A stretch of DNA of 64,000 nucleotides from Paraburkholderia guartelaensis (GCF_004353905.1 NZ_SMOD01000016.1:108577-172576), one strand, 5' to 3'; numbered from the stretch's first letter, positions 44,485-53,887 are shown. Numbers and translations: made by a program. Notes: a model not told the origin generated them from the letters alone.

Positions 44485-45285
44485 CTATTGCTGCGACTGC
44501 TGCGCGCTCACGTGCACGCTGACGTCGAGCGTTTCTCCTGCCCCGCCCACGCGGCGGCCGCGAACTGGCGCGGCCGCGTCGTAGTCGCGCCCCACCGCGA
44601 TCCTGCAATATTTTTCGCTCGCGAAACACGCGTGGGTGACGTCCACCGTCACCCAGCCGTTGTCGAGCCACACGTCGACCCATGCGTGGCTCGCCATTTC
44701 GGGCACGTCGCCGGGGTCGATATACCCGCTGACGTAACGCGCCGGTGTGCCGCGCGCACGGCACACCGCCAGCATCACATGCGCATGGTCCTGACACACG
44801 CCACGGCCTAGCGCCAGCGCGTCCGCCGCGGTGTGTGTCACATCCGTGACGCCGGATTCGTAGCGCACGCGTTCCGTGATGCGTGAAGCCGCGTGAAGTA
44901 TGGCGGCTGTGTCGTCGAGCGGCGGCAAGCTGAACGCGAATTCCGTGAGCGCCTCGTCGGCTTCGGTGAGGCGCGTTGGCGAAGTGAAATGGTGCATCGG
45001 CACCATGCCCTCGCCTTCGGACAACCGGCCGTCGGGCAGCGCGACCGTCTCGACTTCACCGCGCACGCGCAAGCGAATTTCCCGATGCGGACGCGTGAGA
45101 ACCAGCGTCATGAGCGCGTTGCCGTAGGCGTCGCGGCACGCGTCGAGCTTGCCCGGCGCCTCGACATGCCATTGCTTGACGATCTGCGTGGGTGTGGTGA
45201 GCGGCGAAAGCCGCAACTGCTGGATCGAATAATGCACGGGCGCTTCGTAGCGGTAGACCGTGTCGTGCCGGACTGCGAGTTGCAT
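44485..45285 (-). CDS. Transglutaminase-like cysteine protease domain protein
   Basis: 266 residues. The N-terminal beta domain (VRHDTVYRYEAPVHYSIQQLRLSPL) precedes a transglutaminase core whose triad is visible: Cys164 (GRGVCQDHAHV), His200 (ASHAWVDVWL) and Asp215 (TVDVTHACF). PARYVSGYIDP is also typical. These proteins accompany Anbu, alpha-E and ATP-grasp genes and may cleave or form amide bonds. GGAGG lies 9 nt before the ATG at 45285. Confidence 0.92.
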   Translation of the reverse strand: MQLAVRHDTVYRYEAPVHYSIQQLRLSPLTTPTQIVKQWHVEAPGKLDACRDAYGNALMTLVLTRPHREIRLRVRGEVETVALPDGRLSEGEGMVPMHHFTSPTRLTEADEALTEFAFSLPPLDDTAAILHAASRITERVRYESGVTDVTHTAADALALGRGVCQDHAHVMLAVCRARGTPARYVSGYIDPGDVPEMASHAWVDVWLDNGWVTVDVTHACFASEKYCRIAVGRDYDAAAPVRGRRVGGAGETLDVSVHVSAQQSQQ

Positions 45286-45337
45286 GAGGCAAATCCTCCA
45301 TCGAGACGATTGGGATATCGATGAGCGCGGGATCGCG

Positions 45338-46291
45338 CTAACCAACCGGCAACATCAGATACGTGCGCGCAACCTGATTGCCCAGCTCGTACACGCGCGC
45401 GAGAAACTGCGTGAGAAACGTATGCACGCCCATCGAGAAGATCTGGCGCAGGTCCGCATAAAGCAGCTCGGCGCGCAGCTTGCCCGCAGTGCGCTCGACT
45501 TCACGCGAGCTATCGGTGCGCAGCATCGCGAGATTCGTGCAGACGCCGTCCAGCGACGCCAGCAGCGAGCGCGGCATTTGCTGGTTGAGAATGAGCAGCT
45601 CCACCACGCGCGCGGGCGTCACCACGTCGCGGTACACCTTGCGATAGATTTCGAGCGCGGAAACGGAGCTGAGAATCGAGGTCCAGTAATAGAAGTCCTC
45701 GAGCTGGCGCGCGGCCGAGCGCGAGTCGGCGTTTTCCACGTCGACGAAACGCACGTCGAGAATGCGCGCCGTGTTGTCCGCGCGTTCGAGGAATGTGCCG
45801 AGCTGCGTGAAGAAGAGCGCGTCGTCCTGCAGTGCCGTGCCAAGACGCACGCCGCGCGACAGATGCGAGCGGAACTTCACCCACTCGAACAGCGCATCGG
45901 GACGCGCTTCCAGCTCGCTGCCGCGCAACAGCTCGACGAATTGCAGCCACGTGTCGTTGATCGTTTCCCACCATTCCGTGGTGAGCGTGCCGCGCACCGC
46001 GCGCGCATTTTCGCGGGTCGCCTGCAGGCACGAGTAGATGCTCGACGGGTTCGTCGGGTCCGCAACGAGAAATTTGAGTACGTTGCTGCTGGTCGTTTCC
46101 TCGTGGCGGGCATCGAAGGCGGGCTCTAGTTCGGAGATGCGCAGCATCGCGCGATGCGTGCGCGCCTCCGCGTCCGCGCTGCCAGGCAGCAGGAGCGCCT
46201 TCAGATTGATGTCCAGCATGCGCGCGGTATTTTCCGCCCGCTCCATGTAGCGGGCCATCCAGAACAGATGATCGGCGGTGCGGCTCAGCAT
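45338..46291 (-). CDS. Alpha-E domain protein
   Basis: 317 residues, almost entirely alpha-helical. It begins MLSRTADHLFWMARYMERAENTAR, the signature of the alpha-E superfamily, with the repeat FLERADNTARILDVRF in the middle and ends QFLARVYELGNQVARTYL. Repeated Glu residues give the name. Biochemical activity is not established; the fixed link to ATP-grasp and transglutaminase genes suggests a partner in peptide ligation or modification. Start at the ATG at 46291; longer frames are not family-like. Confidence 0.93.
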   Translation of the reverse strand: MLSRTADHLFWMARYMERAENTARMLDINLKALLLPGSADAEARTHRAMLRISELEPAFDARHEETTSSNVLKFLVADPTNPSSIYSCLQATRENARAVRGTLTTEWWETINDTWLQFVELLRGSELEARPDALFEWVKFRSHLSRGVRLGTALQDDALFFTQLGTFLERADNTARILDVRFVDVENADSRSAARQLEDFYYWTSILSSVSALEIYRKVYRDVVTPARVVELLILNQQMPRSLLASLDGVCTNLAMLRTDSSREVERTAGKLRAELLYADLRQIFSMGVHTFLTQFLARVYELGNQVARTYLMLPVG

Positions 46292-46331
46292 GGTCGAACC
46301 TCTTCGTGTGCGTGTGGTATGGCCAGTGAAA

Positions 46332-47738
46332 TCATTCGAGCACCCATGTGTCCTTGGTCCCGCCACCCTGCGACGAGTTGACGACGAGCGAGCCCTCCTT
46401 GAGCGCGACGCGCGTGAGACCGCCAGCCGCCATCTGGATCGTCTTGCCGGAGAGCACGAAGGGCCGCAAATCGATATGGCGCGGCGCGATGCCCGCATCG
46501 ACGAAGGTTGGGCAAGCCGAGAGCGACAGCGTGGGCTGCGCGATGTAATTGCCTGGCCGCGCGAGCAGCCGGGTGCGAAACGCCTCGATTTCCTCGCGAG
46601 TGGATGCGGGGCCGACCAGCATGCCGTAGCCGCCCGCACCGTGCACCTCTTTCACGACGAGGTCCGGCAGATGTTCGAGCGTCCAGGCGAGATCGTCAGG
46701 CCGACGGCATTGCCACGTCGGCACGTTCTTCAGGATCGGCTTTTCGCCGAGATAGAACTCGATCATGTCGGGCACGTACGGATAGATCGACTTGTCGTCG
46801 GCCACGCCCGTGCCCATTGCGTTCGCAAGTACGACGCGGCCCGCGCGGTACGCCGTGAGCAGCCCCGGCACGCCGAGCGCGGAGTCGGGGCGAAACGCCA
46901 GGGGGTCGAGGAAGTCGTCGTCCACACGCCGGTAGATCACGTCCACGCGGCGCGGCCCCTGCGTCGTGCGCATGAATACGTAGTTATCCTCTACGAATAG
47001 ATCTTTACCCTCCACCAGCTCGACGCCCATTTGCTGCGCGAGGAACGTATGCTCGAAATACGCGGAGTTGTACATGCCGGGCGTGAGCAGCACGACGGTC
47101 GGATCGTCCACGCCTTCGGGCGCCACCGAGCGCAGCGTATCGAGCAGCAGATCGGGATAATGCGCGACCGGCGCCACCTTGTGCTGAACGAACAACTCGG
47201 GAAAAAGCCGCATCATCATCTTGCGGTTTTCGAGCATGTACGAGACGCCGGAGGGCACGCGCAGATTGTCTTCGAGCACGTAGAACGCGCCGTCGCGCCC
47301 GTCGCGCACGATGTCGATACCCGCGATATGCGCGTACACGCCCAGTGGCAGGTCGATGCCCTGCATCTCCGGCCGGTACTGCGCATTGGTGTAGACCTGC
47401 TCGGCCGGAATCACGCCGGCGCGCACGATGTTGCGCTCGTGATAGACGTCGTGCAGGAACAGATTTAGCGCCTGCACGCGCTGGCGTAGTCCGCGCTCGA
47501 GCAGCGCCCATTCGTCTGCGGGAATGATGCGTGGAATGAGGTCGAAGGGAATGAGCCGCTCGGTGCCGGAAAGGTCGCCGTTCACCGCGAACGTGATGCC
47601 GACCCGTCTGAACAACAGGTCCGCCTCGGCGCGCTTGCGCGCCATCGTCTCGCCGGTCTGCCTCTCCAGCCACCGCTGGAAGCGTTCGTAGTGCGGGCGC
47701 ACCGCGCCCTCGTCGCGCATTTCGTCATGGACTTGCAT
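46332..47738 (-). CDS. Circularly permuted ATP-grasp type 2 protein
   Basis: 468 residues. Members ligate a carboxylate to an amine with ATP, and this type is predicted to be a peptide ligase. Motifs: EADLLFRRVGITFAVNG, FYVLEDNLRVPSGVSYMLENR, ANAMGTGVADDKSIYPYVPD and the ATP-binding VVKEVHGAGGYGMLVG, then DLRPFVL. It is first in the leftward cluster with alpha-E, transglutaminase and Anbu genes, 40 bp from alpha-E. Together these four suggest synthesis and turnover of a small peptide or tag. Confidence 0.93.
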   Translation of the reverse strand: MQVHDEMRDEGAVRPHYERFQRWLERQTGETMARKRAEADLLFRRVGITFAVNGDLSGTERLIPFDLIPRIIPADEWALLERGLRQRVQALNLFLHDVYHERNIVRAGVIPAEQVYTNAQYRPEMQGIDLPLGVYAHIAGIDIVRDGRDGAFYVLEDNLRVPSGVSYMLENRKMMMRLFPELFVQHKVAPVAHYPDLLLDTLRSVAPEGVDDPTVVLLTPGMYNSAYFEHTFLAQQMGVELVEGKDLFVEDNYVFMRTTQGPRRVDVIYRRVDDDFLDPLAFRPDSALGVPGLLTAYRAGRVVLANAMGTGVADDKSIYPYVPDMIEFYLGEKPILKNVPTWQCRRPDDLAWTLEHLPDLVVKEVHGAGGYGMLVGPASTREEIEAFRTRLLARPGNYIAQPTLSLSACPTFVDAGIAPRHIDLRPFVLSGKTIQMAAGGLTRVALKEGSLVVNSSQGGGTKDTWVLE

Positions 47739-48026
47739 CGGTTCGTTCTCGCGCGTGAGTGCAACTGCGTCAGCGGCGCCGCCGCGTTTCGTCTCATGAA
47801 TGAGGCGAGATGCGTTGCGCGCTGCAGTCCAAGCGAAAAAGCAAGGCGTATGCCATCGGCCTTGAGCCTCGTTTCATGCGCTCGATTGGTGCAACGCCGG
47901 CAGGATCGGCAGTATCGAAACAGGGCACGCCAATGCGGCAACGCATTTGCGCTTCAAGCTGGTGCAATGCGCTCGCGCGGCACGGTATATGCAGGCAGAG
48001 CCCGCAACTGCATGACTTGAGTTCCA

Positions 48027-48758
48027 ATGACCGAAACGACCTGCGTGAACGAGCGTCCTACGAAAACCACAGCGTGGCAAGCGCTTTGCGCGTTCGTGCT
48101 CGCGTCCGCATTGGGCGCATGCGCGAACATGCACGGCCCCTTGCCTGCCGCGATCGGACCGGTGGCCGACGGCCCAACGCGCACGTCCGTCGCCGTCGTC
48201 CAGCGCGACTGGCACACCGATATCTGCCTGCGTGTACACGACGTCGATGTCTGGGTCGACGCACTTGCGCTCGGCTTCGACGACGCAACGGTCCTGTGTT
48301 TCGGCTTTGGAGAAAGACAGTTCGTGGTGGAGCGCCGTCACGACCCGCTGACGATGATCGGCGCGCTCATGCCGAGCCAGGCCACCGTGCTGATGACCGC
48401 GTTGCGCGCGGCACCGGAGGCGGCCTTCGGCCCGCAGAACGTCCTGGAGGTGCCGGTGGACGACGCCGGACTCGCCAGCGTCCAGCGCTATCTGCGCGCT
48501 TCGCTCGAAACCAATGCGGCAGGCACGCCTCAACGACTCGCCGATGGCCCCTATACGGGCAGCGTCTATTTCGCGGCGTCAGGGACTTACGACGCCCTCC
48601 ATACCTGCAACACATGGACCGCGCGAGCGGTGCGCTCGGCGGGTCTCAACGATGTGCCCGACGTCCTGTTCGCGAGCAGCCTGATGCGGGAAGTGCGGCA
48701 CGCGCTGGAAACGAAAGCGCCGGACGGCGCGACGCGCAGCGCTGCCGCAAGTCAGTGA
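48027..48758 (+). CDS. DUF2459 family lipoprotein
   Basis: 243 residues. Lipobox LGAC near residue 32 after a basic and hydrophobic leader. The core has VQRDWHTDICLRVHDVD, VLCFGFGERQFVV and HTCNTWTARAVRSAGL, the invariant patterns of DUF2459. The conserved His, Cys and Asn suggest an NlpC/P60-like hydrolase, but this is an inference. Convergent with the small lipoprotein at 48764, with 5 bp between stops. Confidence 0.8.
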   Translation: MTETTCVNERPTKTTAWQALCAFVLASALGACANMHGPLPAAIGPVADGPTRTSVAVVQRDWHTDICLRVHDVDVWVDALALGFDDATVLCFGFGERQFVVERRHDPLTMIGALMPSQATVLMTALRAAPEAAFGPQNVLEVPVDDAGLASVQRYLRASLETNAAGTPQRLADGPYTGSVYFAASGTYDALHTCNTWTARAVRSAGLNDVPDVLFASSLMREVRHALETKAPDGATRSAAASQ

Positions 48759-48763
48759 ATCGA

Positions 48764-48940
48764 TCAGCAAGGCGCAACACAAGCCGCACCCGGTGGTGGT
48801 GGTGGCGGCGCCTCGGTGGGCGGCTGCTGCGGGACGACGACGGTCCGCGGCGGCGGCGGGTTGGGATCGCTGCTGCTGAACGACAGGCAGCCTGAAAGTG
48901 CGAGCGGCAATAGTAAAGCGAGGACGCTGATTCGATGCAT
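48764..48940 (-). CDS. Small proline-rich lipoprotein
   Basis: 58 residues. MHRISVLALLLPLALSGC ends in the lipobox LSGC (Cys18). The mature part is a proline-rich tail (PNPPPPRT, PPPPPPG), with two cysteines at the very end (CVAPC). GGGAG lies about 6 nt before the ATG. A similar short Pro-rich lipoprotein gene occurs widely in Burkholderia; function is unknown, perhaps envelope spacing. Confidence 0.7.
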   Translation of the reverse strand: MHRISVLALLLPLALSGCLSFSSSDPNPPPPRTVVVPQQPPTEAPPPPPPGAACVAPC

Positions 48941-49031
48941 TTGACTCTCCCTGACCGGTTTAAAGGCCGGCACCGCGCGCATGGCGCGGCCCTGTTAACC
49001 TGGGAGCAAGTCGAATGCCACGGAAATCAGA

Positions 49032-50498
49032 TCATTGAGATGCCGCACTCTCGCGGCTGCGCGCCGCCGCAAGGCCGGTGCGATTTTGCACGCCCCACTT
49101 GCGCCGCCCGAGCAGGAAATGCAGCCAGCCGAGCGCCGCGCCGCTGTGGCGCATCAACTGGAACGAGAAGGGCTCGAAAATGGCGGCAAGAAACGCCATG
49201 CCGAAACTCGAGTGAGTGCGGTCGCCGCTCCAGCGCCGGTAAAGATGTACGGAGTACAAATGAAATGCGAGGTCGATCGCGATCTTGCCGACGATCACGC
49301 CCAGCACCGGCAGCACGATCGTAAAGCGGCCGTCGAATAAAAAGCCGATCAACAGCGCAAACGCCGTCAGTCCGTAAATGGGCTGCACGGTGTCGAATGC
49401 CTTCACGGGCAGCATCATGAGGCCGAGCTTGCCGTACTTGCGGTTGCCCGTCATGTCGCGATACCAGTACTGCGTCTGCAGGAAGCCCGCGAACCAGCGG
49501 CGGCGCTGCCGCAGGAAGGTCGTCAGTGTACCGGGCGCATCGGTGCGCGCGCGGGCGGTGCCGAGCACACGCACGTCCCAGCCCAGGCCCTTGCGCGCCG
49601 AATAACGGCGCAAGCGGTGAATCAGTTCGTAGTCCTCGACGAGGCAATCCGCGTCGAAGCCGCCCACGGCCATCACGGCGTCGCGGCGAAAGCCCGCAAA
49701 CGCGCCAGAGATGAGCAACAGGCTGTCGGCGCGCATCCATGCGAAGCGCGAGATGAAATTGCGGATGTACTCGTAGGTCTGGAACCACTGGAAAAAGCGG
49801 CCGCTCAACGTATGGTCGCAAACCGGCGTGAGCAGGCCCGCCGCCGCGACCAGCGCCGGCTCGCGGCCGAACGCGCTCGCCATCGCGGCGCAAGCATCCG
49901 GTTCGAGCAGCGTGTCGGCGTCCACGGTCATGACCGTTTCCGTTGCGATCGCAAGCAGCGCCGCGTTGAGCGCGCGCGCCTTGCCGCCATGCGCGAGCTT
50001 CAGCCAGCGCAGATTCGGGTACTGCGGCGAAGGCGCGCTCAGCTGGCCTTCGCCCGGGTCGGCCAGGCCATAACGTTCGGCGAGCAAGGCGGCCGTGCCG
50101 TCGGTCGAGCCGTCGTCGGCGATCACGATCTGTTGCGGCGCGCGGGTTTGCGCGAACAGCGCGTCGAGCGTGATCGGCAGCACGGCCGCTTCGTTGTGCG
50201 CGGCGACGATAACGCCGAGCGTCGGCAGCTTCGCCGCGCCTGCGGCCTCGGGCGCTGCCGCAGGCGCAAGCAGCACGCGCGCCTTCCAGGCGACGAAGAG
50301 CAGCAAGACCGTGTCGTAGACGACATAGGCAATGCCCGTGGACCACGCGACTACGCCTTGCAGGAAGAACGCGCGCGCGAACAGCACGAACCAGAGCGCC
50401 ATGACGCCCAGATGTATCGCGATGCTCGCGAACGGCGTGGGAGGCGGCACGAGGCGCGGCGATGTGCGGGCGAGCGCCTCTTCAAGCGAGTTTTTCAA
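49032..50498 (-). CDS. Membrane glycosyltransferase family 2 (processive, PgaC-like)
   Basis: 488 residues with two N-terminal helices, the GT-A domain, then four or so C-terminal helices. DDGSTDGTAA and VDADTLL (the DxD) bind the sugar nucleotide, CLVEDYELIHRLRR carries the catalytic base, and RQRRRWFAG is the Q/RxxRW motif of processive synthases. A poly-GlcNAc-, hyaluronan- or cellulose-like polymer is possible. The start is a TTG with GAAGGG 7 nt upstream. The cytochrome b561 gene ends 21 bp upstream, so the two form a pair; no deacetylase or export gene is present. Confidence 0.87.
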   Translation of the reverse strand: MKNSLEEALARTSPRLVPPPTPFASIAIHLGVMALWFVLFARAFFLQGVVAWSTGIAYVVYDTVLLLFVAWKARVLLAPAAAPEAAGAAKLPTLGVIVAAHNEAAVLPITLDALFAQTRAPQQIVIADDGSTDGTAALLAERYGLADPGEGQLSAPSPQYPNLRWLKLAHGGKARALNAALLAIATETVMTVDADTLLEPDACAAMASAFGREPALVAAAGLLTPVCDHTLSGRFFQWFQTYEYIRNFISRFAWMRADSLLLISGAFAGFRRDAVMAVGGFDADCLVEDYELIHRLRRYSARKGLGWDVRVLGTARARTDAPGTLTTFLRQRRRWFAGFLQTQYWYRDMTGNRKYGKLGLMMLPVKAFDTVQPIYGLTAFALLIGFLFDGRFTIVLPVLGVIVGKIAIDLAFHLYSVHLYRRWSGDRTHSSFGMAFLAAIFEPFSFQLMRHSGAALGWLHFLLGRRKWGVQNRTGLAAARSRESAASQ

Positions 50499-50519
50499 GT
50501 CGAACCCTTCTCGTGTTGC

Positions 50520-51137
50520 TCACGGCATCATCCGGCGCAGCACCGAATGACGGTCGATCCATTGATGCTTGAGCGCGCCCGCAATATGCAGCGCGAGCAC
50601 GCCATAAAGCGCATAGCTGCACGCCGTGTGCAGTGCGCCGAACTGGTTGTGCAACTGCTCCTTCGTGGCCGGATCGAGATTCATGATGAAGCCGATACGC
50701 GGCCATTGCACGAGGCCGAAGAGATACATGGGATGCGAGGCTGCAGCGACCCAGGCGGAGTCGTGCAGCCAGCCGGAAAGCGGCATCGCGAAGATCAGCA
50801 CGTAGAGCGCGACGTGCGCGGCGTGGGCCGAGGCGCGCTCCCAGCCCGGAAATTCGGCGGGCAACTCCGGCGGACGATGCGTGAGACGCCACAGCACGCG
50901 CAGGATCGCCAACCCGAGCACGGTAATACCGATCGACTTGTGCGTATCGATCACTAAGCGGATGGCGGTGTCCGAAAGCGCGCCGTCGGGCAGCAGCGCG
51001 GCGGTCAGACCGAGCGCGACGTTCGTGAGGATCAGTAGCGCGATCAACCAGTGCAATAGCACGGCAACACGCGTGTACTTCTGCGCGCCGGCGGCGGCAT
51101 CGGCAAACGGGGATTCGGCGGAAAGGGGAGTTTTCAC
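50520..51137 (-). CDS. Cytochrome b561 family protein
   Basis: 205 residues, four transmembrane helices. Heme-ligand candidates are His in VLLHWLIALL, DTHKSIGITVLG, AAHVALYVLIF and HIAGALKHQWIDR. The family (CybB) oxidises quinols or passes electrons to periplasmic partners such as superoxide or YceI-type proteins. The start is uncertain: a GTG at 51137 fits the domain but lacks a good ribosome-binding site, and the frame continues upstream with non-homologous residues. It precedes the GT2 gene on the same strand. Confidence 0.82.
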   Translation of the reverse strand: MKTPLSAESPFADAAAGAQKYTRVAVLLHWLIALLILTNVALGLTAALLPDGALSDTAIRLVIDTHKSIGITVLGLAILRVLWRLTHRPPELPAEFPGWERASAHAAHVALYVLIFAMPLSGWLHDSAWVAAASHPMYLFGLVQWPRIGFIMNLDPATKEQLHNQFGALHTACSYALYGVLALHIAGALKHQWIDRHSVLRRMMP

Positions 51138-51362
51138 GTGGGCTTGGCCGTTGCGGATCTGTAGGGATAACGCCCGGCGCGGCAAATTTATTCCCGCCGC
51201 GCGCGGTCCGCCGGCGGGATTGCGCGATGCTGCCCACACGGCGACTCGCGCATTATGCCCCCTCGTCCCTGACGCTGCAGAATCCGCTAGATGGCGGTTC
51301 TGCCAGTTTGGCGGCGGCCGGCCGTCATGCGACGCCCCGCAAACTGACGCGTACAAAAGAAA

Positions 51363-51394
51363 AACTGGAACGGGCTGTGCAACCCGTTCCAGTT
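51363..51394 (-). terminator. Terminator of katA
   Basis: A perfect 12-bp stem AACTGGAACGGG / CCCGTTCCAGTT with an 8-nt loop, followed on the minus strand by TTTTTCTTTT. It begins 20 bp past the katA stop. Confidence 0.88.
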
Positions 51395-51413
51395 CTTTCG
51401 CGGCTTAGGCGGC

Positions 51414-52877
51414 TTATTTTGCGTTGCCCGCCTGCTTTTCGATCTGCCCGCCCACCTCGGCGTCGATCTTCTTCCAGTAATCGAAGACACGCTCGCGCAC
51501 GGGGCTGCCCACGCCGCTCAGACTCGCCACGACCTGCTGGATCAACGCCTCGCGCTGCTTGTCGTTGTAGACGTTGCGCACGAGATCGTGCGCCTGGCCG
51601 AAATCGTCGTCTTCCGCATGCAGCGAGTAGGCACTGCGCACCATGTCGCCGTCGGCCTCCCAGCCGTCGTCCGCCGCGCCCGTCGTATCCGCCCACGGAC
51701 GGCCGAAGCTGTTCGGCACGTAAGTCGGTGCGTTGCCGCTGTGTTCGTAGGTCATGTTGCCGTCGAACATATAGGTCTGAACCGGCACTTTCGGACGATT
51801 CACCGGCAGCTGGTTGAAGTTCGTGCCGATACGCGCGCGCTGCGCGTCGTTATAGGCGAACGCGCGGCCCAGCAGCATCTTGTCCGGCGAGAGGCCGATG
51901 CCCGGCACCGTGTTGCCCGGCGAGAACGCGGCCTGCTCGATCTGCGCGAAGAAGTTCTCCGGGTTGCGGTTGAGCGTCATCGTGCCGACCTTGATGAGCG
52001 GATAGTCCTTGTGCGACCACGTCTTCGTGAGATCGAACGGATTGAAGCGGTACTTCTTCGCCTCCGCGTATGGCATGACCTGCACGGAGAGCGTCCACGA
52101 CGGAAATTCGCCGCGCTTGATCGCATCGAACAGATCGCGCCGGTGGAAGTCGGCGTCCTCGCCCGCCATCGCCGCGGCTTCGGCGTTGGTGAAGAACTGC
52201 ATGCCCTGGTTGGTGTGGAAGTGGTACTTGACCCAGAACTTCTCGCCCTTCGCGTTCACCCACATATAGGTATGCGAGCCGTAGCCGTTCATGTGGCGCC
52301 ACGTTTTCGGCAGGCCGCGCTCGCCCATCAGGTACGAAACCTGGTGCGCCGATTCGGGATTATTGGTCCAGAAGTCCCATTGCATCTGGGCGTCGCGCAG
52401 GCCCGAGTCGGGCAGACGCTTCTGGCTGCGGATGAAGTGCGGGAACTTCATCGGGTCGCGCACGAAGAAGATCGGCGTGTTGTTGCCGACGAGGTCATAG
52501 TTGCCCTCGGTCGTGTAGAACTTCAGCGAAAAGCCGCGCACGTCGCGCCAGGTGTCGGGGCTGCCCATTTCGCCCGCGACGGTCGAAAAGCGCGCCAGCA
52601 TTTCCGTGGCCGCGCCCTTCTGGAACAGGGCGGCCTTCGTGTACCGCGACACATCCTCGGTGGTCTTGAATTCGCCGAACGCGCCGGCGCCCTTCGCGTG
52701 CGGTTGGCGCTCAGGCACCTTCTCGCGGTTGAAATGCGCCATCTGCTCGAGGAAATGCACGTCGTGCAGCACGATCGGGCCGTCGGGACCGACCGTGAGC
52801 GAGTTACGGTCGCTGACAGCCGGCGCGCCCGTGCTCGTCGTGGATTGACCGAGAGACTTGTCGTTCGATGCACCCAT
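51414..52877 (-). CDS. katA: Monofunctional heme catalase, small-subunit type
   Basis: 487 residues; disproportionates H2O2. Active-site His60 lies in PERQPHAKGAGAFGEF, Asn133 in LVGNNTPIFFVRD, and the heme-ligand Tyr in LLGRAFAYNDAQRARIG. NADPH-type small catalases are of this length. The usual VVHAKG at the active site is RQPHAKG here, and RLFSYxDxQ is RAFAYNDAQ, marking a less common subclade. GGAGAG lies 5 nt before the ATG. No OxyR site could be read with confidence in the 445-bp upstream region. Confidence 0.95.
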   Translation of the reverse strand: MGASNDKSLGQSTTSTGAPAVSDRNSLTVGPDGPIVLHDVHFLEQMAHFNREKVPERQPHAKGAGAFGEFKTTEDVSRYTKAALFQKGAATEMLARFSTVAGEMGSPDTWRDVRGFSLKFYTTEGNYDLVGNNTPIFFVRDPMKFPHFIRSQKRLPDSGLRDAQMQWDFWTNNPESAHQVSYLMGERGLPKTWRHMNGYGSHTYMWVNAKGEKFWVKYHFHTNQGMQFFTNAEAAAMAGEDADFHRRDLFDAIKRGEFPSWTLSVQVMPYAEAKKYRFNPFDLTKTWSHKDYPLIKVGTMTLNRNPENFFAQIEQAAFSPGNTVPGIGLSPDKMLLGRAFAYNDAQRARIGTNFNQLPVNRPKVPVQTYMFDGNMTYEHSGNAPTYVPNSFGRPWADTTGAADDGWEADGDMVRSAYSLHAEDDDFGQAHDLVRNVYNDKQREALIQQVVASLSGVGSPVRERVFDYWKKIDAEVGGQIEKQAGNAK

Positions 52878-53160
52878 TACCGCTCTCCTGATGGATTCGC
52901 GCATGGCGGCTGCGCGCACCGCGCCCGTTCGACTGCTTCCGCATGTTCGAGCCGCAGTCGGGGCCGCCACCGCTAGATTGGGGAACCAACCCGGACTGCG
53001 CACTGGCGCCAACTTTCAGCACCAGCGCTTGCCCGAGGGAGCGGCCATTTTGCGCGCAGACGCAAAGCGCTGCGCTCAAGCGGTTCACGCGGCGCGCAGC
53101 CCAGCTTAGGCGCCTGCCGCCATGTTGGAAATTTCCACCAAAAATCAGGCGTTTACATAA

Positions 53161-53237
53161 TTGCTGCGACGCACAAAAAGTTCTTGACACGTTTTATGGA
53201 TCGGTTACTATGAACTCGATTGCTGCATCGCACAAAA
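53161..53237 (+). promoter_or_regulatory. Two 18-bp repeats bracketing the phaP promoter (candidate PhaR sites)
   Basis: TTGCTGCGACGCACAAAA (53161-53178) and TTGCTGCATCGCACAAAA (53220-53237) differ at two bases. One lies just upstream of the -35, the other over the start of transcription. PhaR represses phaP in relatives by binding TGC-rich repeats around its promoter. The layout fits, but the protein is inferred. Confidence 0.65.
53184..53211 (+). promoter_or_regulatory. Sigma-70-type promoter of phaP
   Basis: TTGACA (53184-53189), a 16-bp spacer and TACTAT (53206-53211). It predicts a leader of about 105 nt before the phasin ATG. Confidence 0.75.
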
Positions 53238-53323
53238 CCTTCTCTGCGCGAACCGGTGATCGAACCGAAAGTTTGTTTTCGTAACCGAAACCGACGCGTA
53301 GCGTCCCCCCAAAGGAAAGAGAC

Positions 53324-53887
53324 ATGAACCTGCCGACCCCCGAACAGTTCGCCGCCAACCAGAAAGCCGGTCTCGAGGCCCTCTTCGGCCTGACGAGCAA
53401 GGCATTCGAAGGCGCGATCAAGCTCGCCGAACTCAACATCGAAACGGCCCGCGCGGCGTTCGCTGAAGGTCAGGAACAAGCTCAGCGCGCGCTCTCGGCC
53501 AAGGACCCGCAAGGCTTCTTCGCCGTGCAAGCCGGCTTCGCCCAACCCGCCGCTGAAAAGGCGATGGCCTATGGCCGCAGCGTCTACGGCATCGTTTCGG
53601 CCACGCAAGCCGAATTCGCCACGGCCGCGCAGTCGCAGTACGAAACGCAGCAGCGCGCGCTCGAAACGTTCGTGGACAACGCCGCGAAGAACGCCCCGGC
53701 CGGCTCGGAAACCGCTGTCGCCGCGATCAAGTCGGCGCTGACCGCCGCCAACAGCGCGTACTCGTCGGTGAACAAGGCTGCGAAGCAAGCTGTTGAATTC
53801 GCGGAAAGCAACTTCGACGCCGCCGGCAAGGCCGCAACGAAGGCCGTCGCGCAAGCGTCGGCACGCGCCGCCAAGCAGACTGCCTAA
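53324..53887 (+). CDS. phaP: Phasin (PHA granule-associated protein)
   Basis: 187 residues, the amphipathic Phasin_2 type that coats polyhydroxyalkanoate granules. PEQFAANQKAGLEALFGLTSKAFEGAIKLAELNI is nearly the family consensus in halves; QRALSAKDPQGFFAVQ follows, and the C-terminal Ala/Lys-rich helix (ASARAAKQTA) is typical. AAAGGAAAGAG lies 6-10 nt before the ATG. Its promoter with bracketing repeats is 110-160 bp upstream and a long hairpin follows, so it is a single-gene, probably PhaR-controlled unit. Confidence 0.95.
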   Translation: MNLPTPEQFAANQKAGLEALFGLTSKAFEGAIKLAELNIETARAAFAEGQEQAQRALSAKDPQGFFAVQAGFAQPAAEKAMAYGRSVYGIVSATQAEFATAAQSQYETQQRALETFVDNAAKNAPAGSETAVAAIKSALTAANSAYSSVNKAAKQAVEFAESNFDAAGKAATKAVAQASARAAKQTA

